Virus record (IMG/VR): IMGVR_UViG_3300044940_000311
Coordinates: 1-21,263 of that record
Origin: a virus
Strand: one strand, 5' to 3'
Length of the DNA stretch: 21,263 nucleotides
Below are positions 1-4,853 of the stretch, piece after piece. A program made the position numbers and the translations under genes. Below the pieces are notes generated by a model, which saw nothing but the letters and a program-made list of their open reading frames with translations, ran no database searches and was not told where the DNA came from. Within the stretch, counting starts at the first letter, position 1. Every line of letters starts with the position of its first letter.

Positions 1-123
1 TACGCGATCCGCCAGACCGAGGCGCGCATCGCGCGCGATGTGCGGCTGGCGGTGCTGATCGAGGGGCTGCTGGCGCTGCCGCTCGGCGCGGTCAAGCCTC
101 ACCGGCACGGGGCAGGGCAATGA
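1..123 (+). CDS. C-terminal end of an unknown phage protein (partial)
   Basis: The window opens inside a reading frame that runs from base 1 to a TGA at 121-123 and gives 40 residues (YAIRQTEARIARDVRLAVLI, ending HRHGAGQ). The stop overlaps the start of the next gene in an ATGA arrangement, which supports it being a real gene in the same operon. The visible part is a short amphipathic, Ala/Leu/Arg-rich tail with no recognisable motif. Most of the gene lies outside the window, so no function is offered. Confidence 0.6.
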   Translation, partial: YAIRQTEARIARDVRLAVLIEGLLALPLGAVKPHRHGAGQ

Positions 124-641
124 GCCGGTCGGCCAATCCGTTCCGGACGCTGCGCGGCTGGGGCGTCAATTCCAGGGCCAAGGCGCGCTCGGCCAGGCGC
201 GCGCGCGAGCCCACGCCTCGCCCCGACCCCGGGCTGATCAGCGACATTGCCCTGCCGCCGGGGCCGCGGGTGATCTTGCCCTGGCCGCCGGCTGAGCTTT
301 CGCCCAACTGGCGCGGGCACTGGGCCAGGCGCGCGCGTGCGGCGCGATCCTATCGCCTCACCTGCCGGGTGCTGGCGCGCGCGGCGGGCCTCACGCTTCC
401 GGCCGAGGCCGGGCCAGCAGCGCGGATCGGCTTGCGGTGCGACTTCTTCCCCCCCAGCCGCGCGCGGCGCGATGACGACAATCTCACCGCCCGTTTCAAG
501 CCGGGGCGCGACGGGATCGCCGATGCGCTGGGCTGCGATGATGCCCGCTTTGTCAGCCTCACCGTGCTCCATGCCGAGCCGCGCGGCTGCGTGGTGGTGA
601 CGCTGCTGGGGGCAGCCGAGCTGCCCGGGGGGCGGGAATGA
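120..641 (+). CDS. rusA: RusA-family Holliday junction resolvase
   Basis: This 173-residue protein resembles phage RusA endonucleases, dimeric enzymes that cut Holliday junctions during recombination and before packaging. What is seen: an N-terminal basic extension (residues 1-45), a segment ILPWPPAELSPN (52-63) like the family's opening strand, and the acidic cluster RRDDDN (116-121), followed by a lysine at 127, D131, D135 and DD at 140-141. This matches the DxDN...K...DxxxD...DD pattern in which conserved aspartates bind Mg2+. RusA proteins are usually about 120-140 residues, so the basic 45-residue head is extra. The start overlaps the upstream stop (ATGA), and the stop overlaps the next start in the same way. 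Placement just before the replication initiator fits an early or middle gene role. The family call is good; activity is inferred. Confidence 0.83.
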   Translation: MSRSANPFRTLRGWGVNSRAKARSARRAREPTPRPDPGLISDIALPPGPRVILPWPPAELSPNWRGHWARRARAARSYRLTCRVLARAAGLTLPAEAGPAARIGLRCDFFPPSRARRDDDNLTARFKPGRDGIADALGCDDARFVSLTVLHAEPRGCVVVTLLGAAELPGGRE

Positions 642-856
642 GGGGGATGGCACCTGAGCTGCTCGCGATCGGGCTGATCGTGCTCGCGGCCTGGGCCAAC
701 GCGGCCTCGCGCGCTCGCCCGCGCCGATGCGCCGATCAAGCAGCCGATCGAACAGGGGCGATGCCCTGCTCCAATGGCAACACAAGGAGGGACGCGAGGA
801 TGACGAAGAACAAGCTGGCTGATCTCAACGCAAGGCGCAGGGGACGAGCATCATGA
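638..856 (+). CDS. small ORF with hydrophobic N-terminus and an internal strong start
   Basis: This 72-codon frame starts with an ATGA overlap on the rusA stop and ends with an ATGA overlap on the initiator start, so it fits the operon at both ends. Residues 5-20 (ELLAIGLIVLAAWANA) are hydrophobic and could form one membrane segment or signal anchor. The rest is basic and low in pattern. An in-frame ATG at 800 has the best ribosome-binding site in this arm, AAGGAGG at 784-790, and would give only 18 residues, MTKNKLADLNARRRGRAS. From memory, MTKNKLADLN opens a longer small-protein family in alphaproteobacterial phages, so this could be a shortened relic or a leader that couples translation to the initiator. 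Function unknown. The full-length frame could be a chance extension of the short ORF. Confidence 0.5.
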   Translation: MRGMAPELLAIGLIVLAAWANAASRARPRRCADQAADRTGAMPCSNGNTRRDARMTKNKLADLNARRRGRAS

Positions 857-1812
857 GCAGCGAGACAATCGCCTGGGCCAAGGAGCAGGCTTGCGGCAAC
901 CCCGTGACCAAGGCGGTGCTGATGGAAATCGCCAACTGGGCGCGGCCCAATGGGGTGTGCGAATATCTCTCGGTCAAGCGGATTGCCGAGGTGGTCGAGG
1001 TCTCGATCCGCACGGCGCGGCGCCACATCGCGCTGCTCGAGAGCCCGGACGCAACGCGCGGCGGGCTGGGGCTGATCCGCCGGATCGAGCGCTACCGCGA
1101 GAATGGCGGGCAAGATGCCAACTGCTTCGAGCTGGTGGGCTATCAGCCGCCGCTTTCGCTCGGCGCGCGCCCCCGCGGCAACCCGACACCCCCCCCGGTC
1201 AATTTGTCACCCCCCCCGGTCACCGGTGACTGCCCCCCCCGGTCAATTTGTCACCCCCCCCCGGTCACTGGTGACCGGGGAGAAAATATGAATTTAAATA
1301 TACCCCCCTCCTCTCCTGACGGAGAGGAGACCCCCACGCCCGATTTTCCGGATTTACCGGATGAGGCGGGCAGGGATGAACAGCGCACGGCCGAGACCGC
1401 GCTGCCAGACATGCAAGAGGGCGCGGCTGGGGGCAGGGGCGGGCAGGAGCCCAAGCCGGAGGGCTTGCCGGATGCGCCTCCGGAGACGCGCGAACGGGAG
1501 CGCCATTCCGCGCCCGCGCCAGACGATGCGATCACCTTCGACGATTTTGTCGAGGCGTGGAACGAGGTGGCCGAGGCATGCGGGCTGGCCAGGCTGTGCA
1601 AGCCAACCGAGGCACGCAAGCGGGCGTTCCGAGCGCGCCTGCGCGAATATCCTGCAATCGCCGACTGGCAGGCGGCATTCAGGTGCCTGCGGCAGACCAG
1701 GTGGATGCACGGCGACAATCCCAGGGGCTGGCGCGCGGACCCCGATTTTTTCCTGCAGGCCAAATCTTTCACCAAGCTGGTGGAGGGGCAGTATGGCCAA
1801 GCTGACAGGTGA
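853..1812 (+). CDS. phage replication initiator, winged-helix (lambda O-like in role)
   Basis: This 319-residue protein probably recognises the phage origin and recruits the host replication machinery. The N-terminus (about residues 1-97) reads as a winged helix-turn-helix, with LSVKRIAEVVEVSIRTARRH near 39-58 as the helix-turn-helix. A Pro-rich, low-complexity linker (about 110-235) follows and is encoded by DNA repeats described separately. The C-terminal domain (about 225-316) has FDDFVEAWNEVAEACGL and NPRGWRADPDFFLQAKSFTK, a module common at the ends of phage helix-turn-helix replication proteins. An SD-like AGGGGA lies at about 838-843, 9 nt before the ATG, and the start overlaps the previous stop. 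The origin-like repeats inside the gene strongly support the replication role, as lambda O also contains its own ori. No helicase-loader gene like lambda P is seen downstream. Confidence 0.78.
   Translation: MSSETIAWAKEQACGNPVTKAVLMEIANWARPNGVCEYLSVKRIAEVVEVSIRTARRHIALLESPDATRGGLGLIRRIERYRENGGQDANCFELVGYQPPLSLGARPRGNPTPPPVNLSPPPVTGDCPPRSICHPPPVTGDRGENMNLNIPPSSPDGEETPTPDFPDLPDEAGRDEQRTAETALPDMQEGAAGGRGGQEPKPEGLPDAPPETRERERHSAPAPDDAITFDDFVEAWNEVAEACGLARLCKPTEARKRAFRARLREYPAIADWQAAFRCLRQTRWMHGDNPRGWRADPDFFLQAKSFTKLVEGQYGQADR
1189..1276 (+). repeat. four iterons inside the initiator gene (candidate origin)
   Basis: Four tandem units begin at 1189, 1210, 1233 and 1254, so the spacing is 21, 23 and 21 bp, about two helical turns. 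Each is a run of 8 or 9 C followed by GGTCA and a GTCAC or GTGAC end. Units 1 and 3 are identical (C8 then GGTCAATTTGTCAC). Units 2 and 4 carry the palindromic forms GGTCACCGGTGAC and GGTCACTGGTGACC, giving an A-B-A-B order. Because of the 23-bp step, unit 3 is translated in a different frame from unit 1 (PPPVNLS versus CPPRSICH). The repeats are therefore conserved as DNA, as expected for initiator-binding sites. The binding itself is inferred. Confidence 0.8.
1281..1302 (+). other. AT-rich segment next to iterons (candidate DNA unwinding element)
   Basis: Directly after the last iteron come 22 bases, 1281-1302, with only two G and no C. The core is AAAATATG then AATTTAAATATA. The surrounding coding sequence is strongly GC-rich, so this is a sharp local dip. 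Iterons followed by an AT-rich stretch is the layout of the lambda origin inside gene O, where the AT-rich part melts first. It is translated as part of the initiator linker (around ENMNLNI). The role as unwinding element is inferred from position and composition. Confidence 0.65.
1308..1329 (+). other. 9-bp perfect hairpin at the edge of the candidate origin
   Basis: CTCCTCTCC at 1308-1316 is the exact reverse complement of GGAGAGGAG at 1321-1329, with a four-base loop TGAC. It starts six bases after the AT-rich segment. It lies inside the initiator coding region, so it is not a terminator. A stem at this place could be a primase or replisome-loading structure, or could influence initiator mRNA; both ideas are inference. 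Confidence 0.5.
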
Positions 1813-2029
1813 CCTGGGGCCGGCATCGCGCAACGCCAGCGGCGAGGATGGCAAGGATGAGCTGCTGCGCTTCATCGATGAGATCAACGCAATCCGCGCG
1901 CGCTCGGGCCAGCGCCGGCGCTTCCGGCCCGAATGGCGCGACGGCAAGCTGTGCATGGAGGAATGGCTGGAGGTCAACCGCCCGCTGCCAGCCAATACCC
2001 CGAGCCGGCGCTATGCTGGGCGGAAATGA
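1793..2029 (+). CDS. small basic protein of unknown function
   Basis: This 78-residue protein starts at ATG 1793, with the ribosome-binding sequence GGAGGGG at 1782-1788, and overlaps the last 20 bases of the initiator gene. The same frame is open further upstream, to 1361, but that part only shadows the initiator, and the good ribosome-binding site fixes the start at 1793. The protein has an acidic helix (residues 17-33, GEDGKDELLRFIDEINA) followed by an Arg-rich segment and EWRDGKLCMEEWLEVNRP. No family is recognised. It stands where lambda has its helicase loader P, but it is far too short to be one and shows no ATPase motif. It may be an accessory to the initiator or a small regulator. 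Confidence 0.65.
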   Translation: MAKLTGDLGPASRNASGEDGKDELLRFIDEINAIRARSGQRRRFRPEWRDGKLCMEEWLEVNRPLPANTPSRRYAGRK

Positions 2030-2069
2030 CGCAGTGGCTGCACACCCCCAATCCCCAATACCCCCTGTA

Positions 2070-2175
2070 GCCGCCGGAAGGGGCCAAATAATGCGTGTAA
2101 GGGGCTTTCGGGTTGGGGTAGCGGACAGGTGCTCGATGCAATTCTAGGCCCATCCAGGGCCGTCTGAAGGGCATG
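2070..2175 (+). repeat. left direct repeat flanking the methyltransferase
   Basis: This intergenic stretch is an imperfect direct repeat of 2980-3080 on the other side of the methyltransferase gene. The best-conserved pieces are GCCGCCGGAAG at 2070-2080 (GCCGCCGGAGG at 2980-2990) and 2119-2148 against 3028-3057, where 25 of 30 bases agree around GCTCGATGCAAT. The distance between these pieces is nearly the same in both copies (61 versus 60 bases). Loose similarity continues to an ATG at 2173, which corresponds to ATG 3076 of the next gene. Here that ATG leads only to an 8-codon frame. A short hairpin GGCCC-ATCCA-GGGCC sits at 2147-2161. No convincing promoter is visible. Confidence 0.65.
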
Positions 2176-2200
2176 ACGGGAAACACTAGTGGAGGTTGAC

Positions 2201-2956
2201 GTGAATGAACCAGTGGTGATTGGCGATGCGACGCTGTATCTTGGGGACTGCCGCGACATTCTGCCGACGCTGGGGAAGGTTGACGCGGTCGTGACCGATC
2301 CGCCTTATGGTCTGGGTGACAAGTGGCAAGGCGGGGGCAGGGGCAAGAAGTCAAGCTGGACATTTGATCCCGGCGAGGTAATGGCGTGGGATGGCCAAAC
2401 CGTTGAAGGGGTCGAAAGACTTCCGGATTGCGCCCGCGATGTGATTATCTGGGGCGGCAATTACTACGCGCTTCCGCCCATGCGGTGCTGGTTCATATGG
2501 GACAAGAAGCAACCTGACACTTGGACAGCCGGTCAATGCGAATTGGCGTGGACGAATTTTGATAGGCCGACGCGCGTCTTTCGTTTTGCGCAGTGCGAGC
2601 AGGCCAATGAAGGGCCGAAGTTGCATCCTACGCAAAAGCCTCTCGCTCTTATGCTGTGGTGCCTCAAATGGACGGACGCTCAAACCATCCTCGACCCCTT
2701 CATGGGCAGCGGCACCACGGGCGTTGCAGCAGTGCAGATGGGCCGCAAGTTCATCGGCATCGAAAAGGAGCCGCGTTACTTCGACATCGCCTGCCGTCGC
2801 ATTGAGGAAGCGCAAAGGCAAGGCGACCTGTTCACCCCGCCTGCGCCGCCTGTGACGCCAGAGCAAAGCGAACTTGCGCTGGAGCCATCACCGTGGCGGA
2901 TGAGGATCGATGCAAACGCGGACCGTATTGTCTCGACTGCAGCGCGGAGCAGCTAA
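2201..2956 (+). CDS. beta-class DNA methyltransferase (N6-adenine or N4-cytosine)
   Basis: This 251-residue enzyme transfers a methyl group from S-adenosylmethionine to an exocyclic amino group in DNA. Catalytic motif IV, DPPY, lies at residues 33-36; HPTQKP at 142-147; and the AdoMet-binding motif I, DPFMGSG, at 165-171. The order IV then I places it in the beta group. DPPY is most common in N6-adenine enzymes. Start GTG 2201 has GGAGG at 2191-2195 with a 5-base gap; an upstream GTG at 2189 is possible but has no site. The tail after about residue 210 is Pro-rich. No restriction enzyme is adjacent, so it is an orphan, perhaps protecting phage DNA. Base and codon use are clearly less GC-rich than in the neighbours (for example TTG CAT CCT ACG CAA AAG), and it is flanked by direct repeats. 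Both suggest a recently acquired cargo gene. Confidence 0.94.
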   Translation: MNEPVVIGDATLYLGDCRDILPTLGKVDAVVTDPPYGLGDKWQGGGRGKKSSWTFDPGEVMAWDGQTVEGVERLPDCARDVIIWGGNYYALPPMRCWFIWDKKQPDTWTAGQCELAWTNFDRPTRVFRFAQCEQANEGPKLHPTQKPLALMLWCLKWTDAQTILDPFMGSGTTGVAAVQMGRKFIGIEKEPRYFDIACRRIEEAQRQGDLFTPPAPPVTPEQSELALEPSPWRMRIDANADRIVSTAARSS

Positions 2957-2979
2957 GTTTGATTTGATGGCCGTCAAAG

Positions 2980-3080
2980 GCCGCCGGAGGGCCCTAGAAT
3001 TGCGTTTTGCAGAGTTTGGCTAGGTAGAAGCGGCCAAGCGCTCGATGCAATCCTAGGGCTGTTTGCGGGCGGCTGATGGC
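2980..3080 (+). repeat. right direct repeat flanking the methyltransferase
   Basis: This is the partner of the repeat at 2070-2175, lying between the methyltransferase stop and the next gene. It contains arms GCCCTAGAATTGC (2991-3003) and GCAATCCTAGGGC (3047-3059), which match as an inverted repeat at 12 of 13 positions with 43 bases between them. The left copy keeps a weaker form of the same arms (2081-2094 and 2138-2151, 10 of 14). The pair of copies may mark the borders of an inserted cassette. Confidence 0.65.
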
Positions 3081-3111
3081 ACAGTGGCAGGGTGAACAGA
3101 AGGGCAGGGGA

Positions 3112-3720
3112 ATGGGCAGGCACAGGCAGAGGCGGCGGGGCACGGGCAGGGCGCAGGGCGCAAGGCCGCTTCACCCGGTGATGCAGCAGGCGATCAGCAA
3201 CGGCGCGCGGCTGGAACATGGGCTGTTCGAGGTCGCGCCGGTGCCAAATCCGCACGGCGAGGTGGTGGTGCGCGGGGAAATCCGCCCGCACGAGGCGGTG
3301 CGGCGCGTGCCGCGCTTCGAGACGCTCTACCGCTCGCGGGTGGTTGATCGCGGGGTGTTTGCAGTGCTCGAGTGGTATGCCGCGCGGCTGGAGCTGGCAA
3401 AGGGCGGGCTCTATCGCAGCGCGCTCGATACCACCGGGCGCGGCGGCGGCTCGCCCTTTGCGCATCTGCCCGCCGGGGCCGCAGCGATCAGCGCGCGCGA
3501 GGATATTGATTGGGCGCGCGGGTTTATCCCGGCTGATCTGCTTGCCGCCTTTGATGGGGTGATGGAAGAGGAGGAGAGCTTTGCCGCGATCGCCGCGCGG
3601 CTCTATCCCGCGCTTTCGCCCGATAGCGGGCAGCGCCGGGTTTCGGACGAGTTCAAGCTGGCGGCAAACTACCTGCTGAAGGGGGCGGGGCCGCGGGTGC
3701 TGGGCGCGGCGGTGGCTTGA
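3112..3720 (+). CDS. unknown phage protein in the late-regulator position
   Basis: No family is recognised with confidence. From ATG 3112 the protein has 202 residues. An in-frame ATG at 3076 would add 12, but 3112 has AGAAGGG at 3098-3104 with a 7-base gap, while 3076 has no clear site. The first 20 residues are very basic (MGRHRQRRRGTGRAQGARPL). The middle has a likely helical region (VVDRGVFAVLEWYAARLELAKGGLYRSAL), followed by an acidic segment (AAFDGVMEEEESFAAIAARLYP) and a C-terminal helix (VSDEFKLAANYLLKGAG). The overall plan, a helical protein with a basic head just before the packaging genes, is where many phages encode a late transcription activator or antiterminator, as with lambda Q. 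That function is inferred from position only. Confidence 0.7.
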   Translation: MGRHRQRRRGTGRAQGARPLHPVMQQAISNGARLEHGLFEVAPVPNPHGEVVVRGEIRPHEAVRRVPRFETLYRSRVVDRGVFAVLEWYAARLELAKGGLYRSALDTTGRGGGSPFAHLPAGAAAISAREDIDWARGFIPADLLAAFDGVMEEEESFAAIAARLYPALSPDSGQRRVSDEFKLAANYLLKGAGPRVLGAAVA

Positions 3721-3771
3721 CAGCGCCCATGCACGTGATAGAAATGAGGCACAGTCCAAAAGTGCGCCCGG

Positions 3772-4164
3772 ATGGCTGGTGTTGCAAACCCGCCGCCCGG
3801 GCGTTTGTGTGAGCGCTGCATGGCGAGGCGCCCTCCCAGTCTCAAAATCGGCACGGGCGTGAAACCGGGTGCCCTGCTTGCCACAGCGCGGGGCTGGGCG
3901 GCGAGCCGGCGCGGATCGCGCCACAAGCGCGGCTATGGCTCGGCCTGGGTGAAGCTGAGGGCGCGGGTGCTCGAGCGCGAGCCGCTGTGCCGGATCTGCC
4001 GTGCGGCTGGGCGCGCGGTGATTGCTGCAACGGTCGATCACATCGTGCCCAAGCACCTGGGCGGGACGGATGACGAGAGCAATCTGCAGCCGCTGTGCTG
4101 GCCCTGCCACCGGGCGAAGACGGCGCGCGAGGGACGCAGGGCGCGCGTCGTGACGCCGGACTGA
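3772..4164 (+). CDS. HNH endonuclease, packaging-associated
   Basis: This 130-residue protein has a complete HNH nuclease motif: DH at 89-90, N104 and H113, with zinc-binding cysteine pairs CRIC (73-76) and CWPC (109-112). The segment RHKRGYGSAWVKLRARVLER (50-69) is the usual lead-in of phage HNH proteins. HNH proteins encoded next to terminase, such as HK97 gp74, work with the terminase in cutting cos-type phage genomes, and this gene sits one intergenic gap before terS. Start choice is uncertain: ATG 3772 is used, and ATG 3820 (MARRPPSLK) would still keep the whole nuclease domain. No strong ribosome-binding sequence favours either. A homing endonuclease is unlikely given the packaging context. 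Confidence 0.9.
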   Translation: MAGVANPPPGRLCERCMARRPPSLKIGTGVKPGALLATARGWAASRRGSRHKRGYGSAWVKLRARVLEREPLCRICRAAGRAVIAATVDHIVPKHLGGTDDESNLQPLCWPCHRAKTAREGRRARVVTPD

Positions 4165-4285
4165 TTGGCAGCTCGGCGATGCGGTGCAGCAGTGGCGGCT
4201 TGCATCAGCTCGATTGAACTGCCGCGCCTTGATGGCCACGCGAACCCCAGGGGGCTGTCCAATCTCTGGCAGCGCGCGCCCTGGG

Positions 4286-4436
4286 GACCGGCGCGCGGGT
4301 CAAAAATTTGCGCGGCCAAATAAAAATTTCGGCGCCAATAAAATTTGCGGACGGAATTAAATCTTCGCGATCGGGACCGCCACCGGGGCCTGGACAGGGC
4401 AACAATCATGATCGAATTTCGCCTCGCGAGGGCGTC
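4286..4436 (+). promoter_or_regulatory. candidate cos / terminase-binding region with phased A-tracts
   Basis: The 272-base gap before terS holds a near-palindrome at 4286-4301 (GACCGGCGCGCGGGTC, 14 of 16 bases symmetric), immediately followed by AT-rich units. AAATTT occurs at 4304-4309, 4324-4329 and 4341-4346, with a related AAATCT at 4359-4364, so the spacing is 20, 17 and 18 bases. Each is followed by a GC-rich piece such as GCGCGG, CGGCGCC or GCGGACGG. Nothing else in this GC-rich window has such a pattern outside the origin. In cos phages the packaging site lies just upstream of terS and includes repeated terminase-binding sites. That reading is inferred. A promoter or curved DNA site is possible. 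The part 4165-4285 shows no clear feature. Confidence 0.45.
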
Positions 4437-4853
4437 GTGAAGCGCGGACCCAAGCCCCAGACGCCGGCCGTCAAGGCCAAGCGCGGCACTCTGCGACCGT
4501 GTCGTGACGGCTCGGGGCCAGTGCAGCTGATCACTCCCGGCGATCCGCCGATAATGCCGGCCTACCTGTCAGCTGCGGCGCAGGAAATCTGGCTCGAGGA
4601 GATCAGCCGCGTGATGGCGGCCGGGATAACCGAGCGCGACAGTTCGCTGTTTGCCACCTATTGCGCGACCGAGGCGCTGGCACGCGCGGCGTTCAAAGCC
4701 GGTGAGCCGCCTCCGGCTGCTTACCTTACCGAGCTGCGCCGCATGCGCGAGCTCTTGGGCATCGCCGGGCCGCGCGTTCGCCAGGAAATGAAGGATGGCG
4801 CAACGCAAAGCAGCGAAAACCCCTTCACGCGCAACGGCCGCAAGCCAATTTGA
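4437..4853 (+). CDS. terS: terminase small subunit, P27 family
   Basis: This 138-residue protein would bind the packaging site and deliver DNA to the large subunit. It begins KRGPKPQTPAVKAKRGTLRP, which matches the usual opening of P27-type small terminases (RGRKP..T..K...G..RP). Helices follow (LSAAAQEIWLEEISRVMAAG; DSSLFATYCATEALARAAF), and the C-terminal helix ELRRMRELLGIAG is also typical. The start is GTG 4437, after CGCGAGGG at 4425-4432. The frame is open back to 4308, but that extension covers the AT-rich repeats and lacks family similarity, so it is rejected. Its end overlaps the large subunit by 59 bases, as often seen for this pair. Confidence 0.86.
   Translation: MKRGPKPQTPAVKAKRGTLRPCRDGSGPVQLITPGDPPIMPAYLSAAAQEIWLEEISRVMAAGITERDSSLFATYCATEALARAAFKAGEPPPAAYLTELRRMRELLGIAGPRVRQEMKDGATQSSENPFTRNGRKPI

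Noticed and set aside
1189-1276. Repeat array considered as a CRISPR
   Set aside because: Only four units with a 21-23 bp period and no room for spacers; the array lies within a coding region and contains homopolymer tracts. Iterons fit better.
1361-1792. Upstream extension of the 78-residue protein gene
   Set aside because: This part is the initiator gene read in another frame, and a strong ribosome-binding sequence lies just before ATG 1793.
2070-3080. Flanking repeats considered as attL/attR of an integrated element
   Set aside because: No integrase or excision gene lies between them, and the copies are too diverged for a working core. A cargo duplication is simpler.
4308-4436. Upstream extension of the small terminase to an ATG at 4308
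   Set aside because: The extension translates the AT-rich repeats, has no family similarity, and GTG 4437 has both a ribosome-binding site and the expected KRGPKP opening.
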